This document shows, one piece after another, positions 44,604-54,006 of a stretch of 64,000 bases of DNA; position 1 is the first letter of the stretch, and the number at the start of each line of letters is the position of its first letter. Below the pieces are notes generated by a model that made no database searches, was not told the origin of the DNA, and was given only the letters and a program-made list of their open reading frames with translations. This DNA comes from Halobacteriovoraceae bacterium (GTDB lineage Bacteria > Bdellovibrionota > Bacteriovoracia > Bacteriovoracales > Bacteriovoracaceae), in NCBI GenBank assembly GCA_002707495.1, contig PAMZ01000010.1, forward strand, positions 1 through 64,000. Reading direction: 5' to 3'. The position numbers and the translations under genes were made by a program.

Positions 44604-45751
44604 ATAATTTTGAATATTATAACCCCGTAAATATTGTTTTTGGGAAAGGCCAGATAAAAAAATTAAAAGACCTTATACCTAGAGGGGAAAAAATCCTTAT
44701 CACCTATGGTGGAGGCTCTATTAAAAGAAATGGTGTCTATGATCAAGTCATCGAAGCTTTAAGTGATCATGACTTTATTGAATTTGGAGGTATTGAAGCT
44801 AATCCTCAGTACGAGACACTTATGAGTGCCTGTGAGCTGGCAAAAAAGGAACAGATCAGTTTTCTTCTCGCCGTTGGCGGTGGCTCAGTCATTGATGGAA
44901 CTAAATTTATTGCCGTGGCGATGCACCACTCTGATGATCCTTGGAAAATCCTTTCGCAAAGACAATCCATTCAAGGGGCAACTCCTCTAGGCTCGGTTCT
45001 CACTTTACCAGCAACAGGAAGTGAGATGAATACTGGTTCAGTTGTCTCCAGAGGAAAAGAAAAACTTGGATGCTTTGGTGATCCACGGATGTATCCAAAG
45101 TTTTCCATTCTCGATCCGGAGGTGACCTATTCCCTTCCCGAACGTCAGCTTGGTAATGGTATTGTTGATTCCTACGTCCATGTACTCGAGCAATACCTCA
45201 CCAAGGATGTAAACTCCCCCTTACAAGATAGAATGGCTGAATCAATATTAAAGACCTTGATTGAAGAAGGACCTAAAGTCATTCATGTCAAAGACGATTA
45301 TGCCTCTCGAGCAAACTTTATGTGGTGTGCAACGATGGCCTTAAATGGCCTCATTGGAAGTGGTGTCATCCATGATTGGGCCACCCATATGATAGGTCAT
45401 GAAATTACCGCTTTCCATGGAGTCGATCATGGAAGGACCTTAGCACTCGTGATGCCAAGTTTACTTCGTGTTCAAAAAGAAAAGAAACAAAATAAACTAT
45501 TACAATATGCCGACAGAGTTTGGAATCTTTCAAACGGAACACCTGATGAGAGGATCGAACAAGCTATCATCTTAACGGAAGACTTTTTTAATTCGCTAGG
45601 AGTTCCCACCAAACTACGAGCCTATAATATTAAAGAAGAAGATATAAATACTATCGTAGAGTCAGTTCGCTCGCATATTCCCGTGAATTTAGGCGAAAAT
45701 GGTGATATCGATGGAGAGAAAATTAAAACAATATTGATGCAAGCACTTTAG
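44600..45751 (+). CDS. Iron-containing alcohol dehydrogenase (YqhD/butanol dehydrogenase-like)
   Basis: 383 residues, group III alcohol dehydrogenase that reduces aldehydes, usually with NADPH. The cofactor loop GGGSVIDGTKFIA and the metal-binding His/Asp region (GIVDSYVHVLEQY, IHDWATHMIGHEIT, FHGVDHGRTLA) are visible. The closest pattern is YqhD/BdhA. It may detoxify aldehydes or serve fermentation. It overlaps the SprT gene end by four bases, has an AAGGAG site, and is followed eight bases later by a DUF423 gene. Confidence 0.9.
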   Translation: MNNFEYYNPVNIVFGKGQIKKLKDLIPRGEKILITYGGGSIKRNGVYDQVIEALSDHDFIEFGGIEANPQYETLMSACELAKKEQISFLLAVGGGSVIDGTKFIAVAMHHSDDPWKILSQRQSIQGATPLGSVLTLPATGSEMNTGSVVSRGKEKLGCFGDPRMYPKFSILDPEVTYSLPERQLGNGIVDSYVHVLEQYLTKDVNSPLQDRMAESILKTLIEEGPKVIHVKDDYASRANFMWCATMALNGLIGSGVIHDWATHMIGHEITAFHGVDHGRTLALVMPSLLRVQKEKKQNKLLQYADRVWNLSNGTPDERIEQAIILTEDFFNSLGVPTKLRAYNIKEEDINTIVESVRSHIPVNLGENGDIDGEKIKTILMQAL

Positions 45752-45758
45752 GAGAATC

Positions 45759-46136
45759 ATGCAAGCTAAGAAAATACTTATGGCGGGATCTTTTTTTCTT
45801 ATTCTAGGAGTTGGGCTCGGAGCTTTCGGCGCTCATGGATTAGAAAAAAAAGTCACAGCGGCTGCGATCAAAGTTTATGAAACAGGAGTTCGTTATCATT
45901 TTTATCATGCCATTGGGCTGATGATACTAGGTCTCATTCAATTACATTTAAAGGAAATTTCACTAAAACTTCCAGCTCTTCTTATGCAACTAGGAATTAT
46001 CTTATTTAGCTTTAATTGCTATCTCTATGCCGCCACTGGAATAAAAGCCTTTGCAATGATCGTTCCTATCGGTGGCTTAAGTTTTATGGCGGCTTGGGCG
46101 TTGACCCTCTTTAAAATTAAAGGTTATCGATTTTGA
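45759..46136 (+). CDS. DUF423 inner-membrane protein
   Basis: 125 residues with four hydrophobic segments and the start MQAKKILMAGSFF...GAFGAHGLEKK, the hallmark of the DUF423/YgdD family of unknown function. AGGAG lies before the ATG. It follows the alcohol dehydrogenase by eight bases and overlaps the next lipoprotein gene by four. Confidence 0.9.
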   Translation: MQAKKILMAGSFFLILGVGLGAFGAHGLEKKVTAAAIKVYETGVRYHFYHAIGLMILGLIQLHLKEISLKLPALLMQLGIILFSFNCYLYAATGIKAFAMIVPIGGLSFMAAWALTLFKIKGYRF

Positions 46137-46486
46137 AAATTTTAATCCTACTTCTCAGCATTTTATGCCTATCAAATTGCTCACAAAAATATCAAACCTA
46201 TCATGTGGTTGATAAGTACAATTACAAGATTGATGACTATGATGCTCCTATAAGTCCGAAGTTACTCCCCAAAGAAAAAGTTAAACGTACGATTTGTTCT
46301 GATCAGATCTTTTTTAGTCGTAATGCTGAAAAAGAGAGTAAGAAAAGTATAGAGCGAATTGTGCAAACTCTTTGCCCTCAAGGACGCTTTATTAGCAATG
46401 CAAAGCTTACAGAAGATTGGTGGACAACTATTGCTTATAGTCGTTCTTGTATGACTTTTGAAGGCTATTGTGCGAGCCCACGATAG
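46133..46486 (+). CDS. Small lipoprotein of unknown function
   Basis: 117 residues starting at a TTG that overlaps the DUF423 stop (TTGA), so probably translated by coupling. The signal peptide ends with lipobox LSNC (Cys 16). The mature part is basic and Tyr-rich with three further cysteines. No family recognised. The end overlaps by 59 bases the convergent membrane protein gene. Confidence 0.6.
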   Translation: MKILILLLSILCLSNCSQKYQTYHVVDKYNYKIDDYDAPISPKLLPKEKVKRTICSDQIFFSRNAEKESKKSIERIVQTLCPQGRFISNAKLTEDWWTTIAYSRSCMTFEGYCASPR

Positions 46487-46877
46487 GTCTATAGAGTCCT
46501 AGCATAACGAGCCCCACAGTGATTAAAGCATTTCCCATGGTCAAATCTCCGGTGGTGATACAAGTAACAAAACCTACCATGGCAACAAACTCGGACATTG
46601 CCCAAGTGATAATGGAAAAACTTAAAACAGCTTGAGCTTTTTTAGCTTCCTCAATATTGTGATCTTCAAAGACACTAAGGGCCTTCTTTCTGAAATAAAA
46701 AGAAGTTAGCCCCATCATAGTTGCAATACCTAGTAAGACAAACTTTGGAAAACTAGAGTTTGCTTGAGACATCTCAGTGAAGTTTGCAATAAAATAAAAT
46801 ACCGAGATAGAGCTTAGAAATACAAACCATAAGAGCTTTTGAAGCTGCTCTGGATTCTGCTGTGAGTTTTCATCCAT
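46428..46877 (-). CDS. Four-TM membrane protein of unknown function
   Basis: 149 residues with hydrophobic segments at about 14-30, 44-60, 83-105 and 113-135, and a short acidic/Gln-rich N-terminus. The pattern is that of small integral proteins of unknown role. It is co-directional with queE, 14 bases downstream of it, but the link is not evidently functional. Confidence 0.65.
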   Translation of the reverse strand: MDENSQQNPEQLQKLLWFVFLSSISVFYFIANFTEMSQANSSFPKFVLLGIATMMGLTSFYFRKKALSVFEDHNIEEAKKAQAVLSFSIITWAMSEFVAMVGFVTCITTGDLTMGNALITVGLVMLGLYRPIVGSHNSLQKSYKNDYKQ

Positions 46878-46891
46878 AAATTTTTCTCTTC

Positions 46892-47608
46892 TTAAACGTT
46901 TAGTTCAGAAGGACCGTGAATCCACTTATGTTGCTGTCCAATAACTCTAAATGGAGACCCAAATTCTTCGTTCCACTTTAGAATAGCAACAAATCTTTCT
47001 TTGGGAAACTCCTCATGAGGTTCATAACAAGGAGTCAAAACCCAGGGGATATTTTGAGGCTGACCTAGTCTAAAGAAAAGATCATAAATATATTCAAAAT
47101 CTTTTTGATCAGTAATGACTGATTTGATCTGCGACTTAGAAGCATACTGATCTATCAGTCTTTGAAGAAGTTTCTCAGAGGTCTTAACGCCAGTAGAAGG
47201 TGTTTTCACATCAAAAGAGACAAAATCAATGATATCAAAAATCTGATCAACGATTCTAGTACCAGCTGCCTCTACATTTACGAAATAGCCTTTGCTTTTA
47301 AGAATTCTACTTAATTCGAGAACAGAAGATTCATGCTTAGGATGAAAAGGATCACCACCTGTGATTGAAACTCTCTGAATCCGTCTTTTAACACCCGATT
47401 CAGATACAATCACTGACTCTTTCTCCACCGCCTCTAGCACTTCATTCATAGTTTTTAGATGGCCTGAAAAGTCCCAAGTTTCTTTACTATCACAATTAAC
47501 GCATCCGATGGTGCAACCTTGAAAACGTACAAAAACTTGGGGAGTTCCAATATGAATTCCTTCCCCTTCGGTAGTACGATATATAGCGTTAATATTCAGA
47601 ACAGACAT
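46892..47608 (-). CDS. queE: 7-carboxy-7-deazaguanine synthase, radical SAM
   Basis: 238-residue radical SAM enzyme that makes 7-carboxy-7-deazaguanine in queuosine synthesis. The cluster Cys are C32, C36 and C39 (GCTIGCVNCDSKETW, CxxxCxxC), preceded by RTTEGEGIHIGTP typical of QueE. No queC, queD or queF is next to it, but the tgt gene for the final tRNA exchange lies at 54.5 kb. Divergent from the DUF1566 lipoprotein. Confidence 0.93.
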   Translation of the reverse strand: MSVLNINAIYRTTEGEGIHIGTPQVFVRFQGCTIGCVNCDSKETWDFSGHLKTMNEVLEAVEKESVIVSESGVKRRIQRVSITGGDPFHPKHESSVLELSRILKSKGYFVNVEAAGTRIVDQIFDIIDFVSFDVKTPSTGVKTSEKLLQRLIDQYASKSQIKSVITDQKDFEYIYDLFFRLGQPQNIPWVLTPCYEPHEEFPKERFVAILKWNEEFGSPFRVIGQQHKWIHGPSELNV

Positions 47609-47744
47609 AGCTGTGTCTTATAGCACGAAGAAACTAATTTTCAAATACTTAAGGGACTAGAATCTGAGTCATTTTGAAAGTTTTACAAAGCACTGGGAAG
47701 TTTGATTTAATTAAGTAATATCAAGAGATTATGGAGAAATTGCT

Positions 47745-48575
47745 ATGAAAATGATCCCTCTTTTTACGCTATTGGTCTTAGCCTTTTCTTGCACTGAGGC
47801 AACTGATAATGGAAAACGTTCCAGAAATGATGGCGCAAGGGAAGATCAAACAACGGATCGCCCAGCTGCATCAGTTCCCTTTCATAACTCCATGCCTTCA
47901 CATATCTCAAGAAACCGAGGAGCAAAACAGCTCACCTATCAAGAAGTTAATGAGATGTTTCGCGACAATAGCATCTCTAGTAGTTTAATCTATCGTGCCG
48001 TGCCTATAGAAGGACTCGATAATACCGGACAAATCGTCGAGGCGGGTAGACCCACCGTGGCCTGCGGAATTAGCCCTGACTTTTCTGGTATTCGAGCGAG
48101 CATAAACGACTGCACCACTAAAAATAACGGCAGACATATTTGGGTCGGAAAAGACTTTGGAATAGCAGGTGAAGGTGATTGGTCTTTAGTTGCTGTTAGT
48201 GACACGCCTGAGTTTACCATTTGGATGGACCAAAGAACTGAGCTCTTATGGTCCCATGCTGTGGCCCGAGCTGATTGGATTGATGCCAGTGGAAATAACC
48301 AAGCCAACTCTCCTTGTGGTGAACTTAAAGTTTTCCCGGAAGATCAAGTGGCCTGGCGTCTTCCCACCAGAAATGAATTTTTACAAGCCGATATAAATGG
48401 ATATCCCAGTATTTTTAAATTAGAGGACCTAAAGGACGAAATTTTTTGGACGGCAACCTCAGCTAGCAATATCGATAATGCCTGGGTTATAAAAGTTTCA
48501 AATGGGGTTTTATCTGAAGTAGATAAAGATACCAATACCGTTGCTGTAAAATGTGTAGGACAAATCCTGAAGTAG
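47745..48575 (+). CDS. DUF1566 (Lcl-type) lipoprotein
   Basis: 276 residues with lipobox LAFSC (Cys 16). The C-terminal part has the DUF1566 pattern (SHAVARADWIDASGNN, WRLPTRNEF, FWTATSAS, NAWVIKVSNG, VAVKCV) that is found in many surface and secreted proteins and may be carbohydrate- or host-contacting. The N-terminal part is Asp/Thr/Arg-rich. GGAG lies before the ATG. The zinc ribbon gene follows four bases after the stop. Confidence 0.8.
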   Translation: MKMIPLFTLLVLAFSCTEATDNGKRSRNDGAREDQTTDRPAASVPFHNSMPSHISRNRGAKQLTYQEVNEMFRDNSISSSLIYRAVPIEGLDNTGQIVEAGRPTVACGISPDFSGIRASINDCTTKNNGRHIWVGKDFGIAGEGDWSLVAVSDTPEFTIWMDQRTELLWSHAVARADWIDASGNNQANSPCGELKVFPEDQVAWRLPTRNEFLQADINGYPSIFKLEDLKDEIFWTATSASNIDNAWVIKVSNGVLSEVDKDTNTVAVKCVGQILK

Positions 48576-48579
48576 AAAT

Positions 48580-48933
48580 ATGGATAGAAAAAGTGAGCAA
48601 GAAGCTCAAAAAACATTAGAAAAAATTAAATCGTTTAAAAATCTTGCGGGTGCAAGAGAATACAACACATCCACCTCAGAAGTCTTTCAATTGGAAATCA
48701 AAGTGGATAACTCAGTCCCTCATGGACAATTTATTCCCAGTCAAATTTATCCTGGTCAATGGCGAGCAAGTGAACAAACATTTAAGGCCATGAAAAAAGA
48801 CCTCTTTGCTTTGGGAGACTCGATAGATGAAATCAAAGAGCCCTATCAATGCGACTCTTGTGACAGTTCTCTTGACCGCCAATTTTGGCATTTTTGCCCT
48901 TTTTGTGGGGCCAGCTTTAAGGAATTCAAATGA
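48580..48933 (+). CDS. Small zinc-ribbon protein
   Basis: 117 residues, soluble. The C-terminus is a zinc ribbon: CDSC (about residues 90-93) and CPFC (about 107-110). The N-terminal 80 residues are mixed and unknown. It lies between the DUF1566 lipoprotein and an unknown protein, with an ATGA overlap to the latter, so co-translation is likely. Function unknown. Confidence 0.65.
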   Translation: MDRKSEQEAQKTLEKIKSFKNLAGAREYNTSTSEVFQLEIKVDNSVPHGQFIPSQIYPGQWRASEQTFKAMKKDLFALGDSIDEIKEPYQCDSCDSSLDRQFWHFCPFCGASFKEFK

Positions 48934-49910
48934 TAATCACGCAAAAATATAATAGCGCAACCGAAATTGATCCTGAATTTATACCAGATTTAGAAGCACT
49001 TCTCAGTGATTGTATTCCAAGCTTTGAGATGATTAAAAAATACGAGAATAATGCACCCAAAAATACTCACTTTGCTTATTATCTTTTTTTTGGTCAGAAA
49101 ACGAATGCTCCAATAGGTTTTGCTCAAATAAAGATTCTCCAAAATGAGCGTTTATCTAAAAAGAATTTTTTCGATCGGCTTATTAAAAGAAAACAACAAA
49201 AGGCAGAACTTGATTGGAGCATGCCGGGAAGTTTAAAAGAAGGTTTGGTCTTTGATCCCCAATATATTCAATATGCTTGTCCAAAAGCGAGAGATATTTT
49301 TCAAGAGTACCAAGATCGAGACGATGTTGAGACCCAACAAATTTTATTCTCTACAGCTTATGAAGACCTCACTAAAGCCGATCCTAATCGAACATTAGAG
49401 TCATTATCTATTGCAGAAACGCTAGTGAAAAATAAGGAGTCCTATCAGAGCTACCTCTCTAGCCTTTCAAACGATATTTCTCAGAGTATTAAATCCAGCT
49501 GGAAAGCATTAAGAGAATTTAAATTGTCAGACTATGAATACTTTAAAGAAGCTTTTGCTTATAAAGCAAAAGGTGCTGAACAGTACCGAACATTAAAAAA
49601 GTCTGAACCGATGGCAACTTATTTAGAATTAGGTTGTCCGATGGAATTTTTAACAATCGAGAATGAAGAAGAAATTTTAGCTTTAACCGTTTTTTTCGAA
49701 GGAAAAAATGGACACGCTTTCTATGATGTCATCGTGTCTGAGGCGGGAACCATGGCAAGCCACCAGATGGCCATCATGCGCTTTTTTGAAAGGGAACATT
49801 TAAATAAGCTCCACTATTTAGGAGATGAGCCGATTTCTCAAAATCTTATCAACTGTGGTTTCACCAAGCGCTCTCAGTTTAAGGTCAAAATTCAAAAAGA
49901 AGTCGCATGA
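48930..49910 (+). CDS. Cytoplasmic protein of unknown function, GNAT-like features
   Basis: 326 residues with no signal peptide or TM. An N-terminal block (HFAYYLFFGQKTNAPIGFAQIKIL) and a C-terminal block (HAFYDVIVSEAGTMASHQMAIMRFF and the LINCGFTKRSQ end) have the feel of two acetyltransferase-like halves, but no acetyl-CoA loop is clear. The middle is helical and charged. It is coupled at both ends (ATGA) to the zinc ribbon and the globin genes. The assignment is a suggestion only. Confidence 0.5.
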   Translation: MIITQKYNSATEIDPEFIPDLEALLSDCIPSFEMIKKYENNAPKNTHFAYYLFFGQKTNAPIGFAQIKILQNERLSKKNFFDRLIKRKQQKAELDWSMPGSLKEGLVFDPQYIQYACPKARDIFQEYQDRDDVETQQILFSTAYEDLTKADPNRTLESLSIAETLVKNKESYQSYLSSLSNDISQSIKSSWKALREFKLSDYEYFKEAFAYKAKGAEQYRTLKKSEPMATYLELGCPMEFLTIENEEEILALTVFFEGKNGHAFYDVIVSEAGTMASHQMAIMRFFEREHLNKLHYLGDEPISQNLINCGFTKRSQFKVKIQKEVA

Positions 49911-50266
49911 ACAGAGACCTCATTCTTAAAGTCATTGAGGGCTTTTATGCCACAGCAAAAACTGACTTTATGATTGGCTATCATTTCCGATTTATTGAAA
50001 ATTTTGAGGAGCATATTCCGCGGATTGCAGAATTTTGGAATCTTCAATTAAATCAGCAAATTTCTGATAGAAACTTGCTCCCATTCAAACTGATTGAAGT
50101 GCATAAACCATTAGGTATAAAACGAGGAGAAATCGGCCGCTGGGTCGTTCTCTTTCAAGAAAACTTAGATCAATTTCCAGAAATACCCCCGGACCAAAAA
50201 CAAATTTGGATGGAAAAAGTAGAGCATTTTAAAATCAAAATAATGGATAAACTTATTCAGCCTTAA
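49907..50266 (+). CDS. Group III truncated haemoglobin
   Basis: 119 residues. Signature pieces of trHb group III are EGFYATAKTDFMIGYHF (B/E helices) and VHKPLGIKRGEIGRW with proximal His H66, and FWNLQL with a Trp in the E/F region. These globins bind O2, NO or other ligands and often act in redox or NO stress. The gene overlaps the preceding unknown gene by four bases and its stop overlaps the convergent lipoprotein gene by 14. No reductase partner is next to it. Confidence 0.85.
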   Translation: MNRDLILKVIEGFYATAKTDFMIGYHFRFIENFEEHIPRIAEFWNLQLNQQISDRNLLPFKLIEVHKPLGIKRGEIGRWVVLFQENLDQFPEIPPDQKQIWMEKVEHFKIKIMDKLIQP

Positions 50267-50621
50267 CTGCGCCAAGATGTTTTTTAACAAACTTTTCTAG
50301 TACAGGCTCTCCAGCGACATCATCGAGGACCCAATTTCTTGCCACATAACCACGAATTCTCTTCGCTGCTTTTAAAGCTTTCTTCTGATCGTCATAATAC
50401 AGAGGTCTCATTTCTACGTTGTGAACCGTAACAATCAACCCATATCTGCAGGGGGGAGTATAATCACTACAATCTACTAGCTGCTCAGATAAATTTTTAG
50501 GGACTTTGACAGTCATATTTGGATCCCCCTTTCTTGCCATCTCTCTGAATTGAATGGGATCATAATTGGGAAGCTCTTTGGTACAGCCAATGAAAATGAA
50601 TAGAAAGAAAAGATACCGCAT
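50253..50621 (-). CDS. Small lipoprotein of unknown function
   Basis: 122 residues with lipobox IFIGC (Cys 13). The mature part has two Cys in VDCSDYTPPCRYG and otherwise mixed charge (LRRIRGYVARNW). No family recognised. It lies between the epimerase-like gene and the convergent globin, whose end it overlaps. Confidence 0.6.
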   Translation of the reverse strand: MRYLFFLFIFIGCTKELPNYDPIQFREMARKGDPNMTVKVPKNLSEQLVDCSDYTPPCRYGLIVTVHNVEMRPLYYDDQKKALKAAKRIRGYVARNWVLDDVAGEPVLEKFVKKHLGAVKAE

Positions 50622-50648
50622 AGGTTTATTTTACCTGACTCACAGGTT

Positions 50649-51542
50649 TCACACAATGGCCGAAAGCGCTGGCCTTACTTCTTTATATTTAAATTGATAG
50701 CCTGCCTCCAAAGCTTTGGTGGGTAGAGCTCTTTGACCGTCAAGGAGGACCCGACTCATATCTCCCAAAATAAGCTTAAGAGCAAATTCAGGAGCGGGAA
50801 GTATGGTGGGTCGACTTAAGACATCACCTAGTGTTTTAGTAAATTCCAAGTTTGTGACAGGATTTGGAGAAACAGCATTATAAACTCCCATCCAGCTTTG
50901 GGTCTCTATAGCTTTTTTTATCAGACCTATAACATCGTCTCGATGAATCCAAGGCATATACTGTTCACCATTCCCTAGTTTTCCGGCCACTCCAAATTTA
51001 AAAGCAGGTAGCATTTTCTCTAGCGCTCCCCCATTTTCTCCCAAAACAACACCCAGTCTAAAAATACAAAGTCTTTCGTATTGATCTCGATGTATTTTGG
51101 CTTCGTTCTCCCAATTCTCACATATTTTTGCTAGAAAACCCTGACCAATGGAAGAGTTTTCATCAACTCTTTCATCTCCTGAGTCTCCATAATACCCTAC
51201 TGCTGAAGCCTGAATGAAGGTGGAAATACTCGTGCTCTTTAATTGCTTAAAAAGATTTTTTGTTCCTATAATTCTCGAATCATAAAGTGATTTTTTTCTC
51301 TCTTCACTCCACCTAGCTCCCGCGATGTTTTCTCCCATAAGATTTATCACCACATCTAGTTTGGACTCATTAATTTCAAATGAGCTGTGAATATCCGGCC
51401 AAGAAATGAGTTTAATACCGGGCAATTTTTTTTCTGCCGATTTCAAATTTCGAACAAGTGCGAAGACTTCATGCTCGTCTTTAAGCGATTCACAAAGTTT
51501 TTGACCAATAAATCCAGTAGCACCAGTAATAAGTATCTTCAT
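50649..51542 (-). CDS. TIGR01777-type NAD-dependent epimerase/dehydratase-like protein
   Basis: About 297 residues from ATG 51542 (MKILITGATGFIGQKL, Rossmann motif); the upstream ATG at 51557 adds five residues. An atypical short-chain dehydrogenase with GENIAGARWSEERKK and SAVGYYGDSGD, typical of the YfcH/TIGR01777 group. The biochemical role of this group is not established. Transcribed after the DEAD-box helicase in the same direction, with 30 bases between. Confidence 0.87.
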   Translation of the reverse strand: MKILITGATGFIGQKLCESLKDEHEVFALVRNLKSAEKKLPGIKLISWPDIHSSFEINESKLDVVINLMGENIAGARWSEERKKSLYDSRIIGTKNLFKQLKSTSISTFIQASAVGYYGDSGDERVDENSSIGQGFLAKICENWENEAKIHRDQYERLCIFRLGVVLGENGGALEKMLPAFKFGVAGKLGNGEQYMPWIHRDDVIGLIKKAIETQSWMGVYNAVSPNPVTNLEFTKTLGDVLSRPTILPAPEFALKLILGDMSRVLLDGQRALPTKALEAGYQFKYKEVRPALSAIV

Positions 51543-51573
51543 GCCATGATCATACATGTCAGTCAGTGTCTAA

Positions 51574-52803
51574 TCAATGGCGTGAACGTTTGGTAATTTT
51601 TAGACGTTTAACTTTTTTAGGTTTTCCGGCCACTTTTCTGGCTTTTTCCCGTTTAGACTTGTCATCTATAGTGCCAATATCAATATGAGACTGTTCTTTG
51701 ATAGATTGATTGATTTGGGCGATGAGTTTCGAGTCATAAGAAGTTACAAAATTAAAAACCTTTCCAGCTCTACCAGCTCGTCCCGTTCTCCCACACCTAT
51801 GAAGATAATAGATTGGAGACTTTGGAAGGCCAAAATTTAAAACCCAATCAAGATCTTTGATATCCATTCCTCTAGCGGCAACATCTGAGGCAACTAAAAC
51901 ATGAGACTTATTTTGCATAAAAGAGCGGATACTTTGAATTCGCTCTTTCTCTGGAAGATCACCATGAAGCATTCTGAACTTTAACTTCGGCAATCTTTCA
52001 GCAAGGTATTTGTTTACCTCTTCCACCTGGTTCTTTTGGTTGACAAAGACAATGCCTCGCCCCTGAGCGGACTTTTTAATAAAAGCTTCAAGTGCGTATA
52101 GTTTTTCTTCTGGTTTCACATTTAAATTAAATGTTTCAATTCGCTGTTGTGCTTTATGAGCTCCACCGATAAGGATAGACTTAAGCTTCTTTTTTTGAAA
52201 TTTTTCTTCAAGAAAGCTTTTTACATCATTAGGCATTGTTGCAGAGAAAAAATGTATATCCGTTTCACTGAATTCAACAAACCGAATAATACCTTCAATA
52301 TCTCGCTTAAAACCCATATCAAAAAGCTGATCAGCTTCATCGAACACGAGATATTTTAGATCATTAAATGAAACATCTTTTTTCTTTAAAGCTTGTGAGA
52401 GTTTTGAAGGAGTCGAAACTAAGACTTCAAATCCTTGGGACTTTAGACTTTTAGTTGTGATGAGCGATCTCACTCTAAGCTTCGCGTGATGAGAAATTCG
52501 TTTAAAGACATCAGTGATTTGAAGGGCTAGCTCTTTAGTAGGTACCACGACTACTGCTCTAGGTGAGCCTAGATTTTCACTAAGACCTTGTTCATCTTCG
52601 ATGAGTTTAATCATCTCACTTATGGGAAGGGCATAGGAAAGAGTCTTTCCAGAACCAGTCTGTGCGACGCAAATAAGACTCTGGGATTTTAAGATTTTAG
52701 GAATGACTTCGCATTGAACCTCATTAGGTTGTCTTATCCCCATCTCTCGATATAGAGGAGTGAAATCTTCATCAATGCCAAGCTTTTCAAATTGATTTTG
52801 CAT
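51574..52803 (-). CDS. DEAD-box RNA helicase
   Basis: 409-residue ATP-dependent RNA helicase. Motifs in order: Q motif (MGIRQPNEVQ), I AQTGSGKT (47-54), II VFDEADQLF, III SATMP, IV-VI including VNQKNQ, GRTGRAGR. The C-terminal about 30 residues are Lys/Arg-rich (KKVKRLKITKRSRH), fitting RNA binding as in RhlE-like helicases. Likely role in ribosome assembly or RNA turnover. Confidence 0.95.
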   Translation of the reverse strand: MQNQFEKLGIDEDFTPLYREMGIRQPNEVQCEVIPKILKSQSLICVAQTGSGKTLSYALPISEMIKLIEDEQGLSENLGSPRAVVVVPTKELALQITDVFKRISHHAKLRVRSLITTKSLKSQGFEVLVSTPSKLSQALKKKDVSFNDLKYLVFDEADQLFDMGFKRDIEGIIRFVEFSETDIHFFSATMPNDVKSFLEEKFQKKKLKSILIGGAHKAQQRIETFNLNVKPEEKLYALEAFIKKSAQGRGIVFVNQKNQVEEVNKYLAERLPKLKFRMLHGDLPEKERIQSIRSFMQNKSHVLVASDVAARGMDIKDLDWVLNFGLPKSPIYYLHRCGRTGRAGRAGKVFNFVTSYDSKLIAQINQSIKEQSHIDIGTIDDKSKREKARKVAGKPKKVKRLKITKRSRH

Positions 52804-52908
52804 AATACCCTACATAATTTGTCTCTATCTTTAGTCTTATTAAGGCTTTATGTAAATCCCATAACTTAAAACCACGAATTAATTACTCGGTGCAACTACC
52901 TATTTTTA

Positions 52909-52936
52909 TTGAATATTTTCTTGCCGCTAGTAGAAT
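52909..52936 (+). promoter_or_regulatory. Probable promoter of the outer-membrane protein gene
   Basis: TTGAAT (52909-52914) and TAGAAT (52931-52936) are 16 bases apart, with the ATG at 52981 about 38 bases after a predicted start. Match to consensus is four and five of six. Confidence 0.4.
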
Positions 52937-52980
52937 AATGAAAGGTTCAATAAGAAGAAACAAATACAAAAGGATTTGAA

Positions 52981-54006
52981 ATGAAAAAACTCATGATGGG
53001 TACGCTATTGGCTTTCTCTGGCTTATCAGCACAGGCGGTAGATATTACTGTCACAGAAAATACTTGTACCTACGGTGCTTCACAGTGTGCAGCTCTAACT
53101 CAGGAAATTCGAGATGAAGTTGGAGATGATTTTCCAGATGTTTCTATTGGTGACTACGGAAAAGGAACTTCAAATGCCGGAGCGTTCGCTCAAAGAGGTC
53201 TGACTTCAGACTACTCCGACGTTTTTGAAGTTGTTGCGGTTAAAGGTGGATTAGGTCTTGCTGTTTCTGGTGATCTTAGTGACGCTGAGTCAGCCGATGG
53301 TTTTGGAGTGGGTGCAGGTGCTTCAATCGGTTTAAATCTTGATCTTCTTCCCGTTGATAAAATTGGGCCGGTTGAGCTAGATAAAATGGATGTCTTTTTC
53401 TCATTTATGAGCCAAAGTAGCGATAACACTGATGGTGATCTTACAACTGAAACAGATCTCTCACATATGGGATTAATGGCCAGGTACCATATTATGGAAG
53501 GTAATGATATTATTCCTGGTAATATTGTAAAATGGGGTGGAGTTTTCGTTCACACAGGAATCCAAACTTCTTCACTTGATGCAACTTTCACTTCTTCTTT
53601 TGAGGGAGAGACAGTTGAGGTTAGTGGTGGTGCATCGGCAACTTTGAATGATACCTCTGCAACTCTTTCTTTTGAAAACTCTACGACTTCAATCCCGTTC
53701 GAAGTTTCAACTTATCTTAGAACTGTTTGGGCGCTTACTTTCTTCGGGGGTGCCGGATTTGATTTGATTCTTAACTCTAGTACAGATGTTTCTTTAAATG
53801 CTTCTGGGACTGCATCTCAAGGATCTGACTATTCAGCTACTATTTCAGCGGACGAATCAGATGATGCAGAAGGTGATGCGACTAACTTCCGTGCTTTTGG
53901 TGGTCTTCAATTAAACCTTCCTTTTGTAAGATTTACTTTTCATGCGAACAAAGGTTTAGGAAATGATCTCGTTGGTTTTAACGCTGGTCTAAAAGTTCTT
54001 TACTAG
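52981..54006 (+). CDS. Outer-membrane beta-barrel protein
   Basis: 341 residues with signal peptide (MKKLMMGTLLAFSGLSAQA) and alternating beta pattern (VVAVKGGLGLAVSGDL, ALTFFGGAGFDLIL) to a C-terminal aromatic-ended strand (FNAGLKVLY), typical of outer-membrane barrels. Acidic and Ser/Thr-rich loops suggest extracellular exposure. No specific porin family recognised. The end overlaps the convergent nuclease gene by 29 bases. Confidence 0.7.
   Translation: MKKLMMGTLLAFSGLSAQAVDITVTENTCTYGASQCAALTQEIRDEVGDDFPDVSIGDYGKGTSNAGAFAQRGLTSDYSDVFEVVAVKGGLGLAVSGDLSDAESADGFGVGAGASIGLNLDLLPVDKIGPVELDKMDVFFSFMSQSSDNTDGDLTTETDLSHMGLMARYHIMEGNDIIPGNIVKWGGVFVHTGIQTSSLDATFTSSFEGETVEVSGGASATLNDTSATLSFENSTTSIPFEVSTYLRTVWALTFFGGAGFDLILNSSTDVSLNASGTASQGSDYSATISADESDDAEGDATNFRAFGGLQLNLPFVRFTFHANKGLGNDLVGFNAGLKVLY

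Noticed and set aside
46892..47744. preQ1 riboswitch upstream of queE
   Set aside because: The leader was read on the minus strand; no preQ1-I hairpin with the A-rich tail and no preQ1-II pattern was seen.
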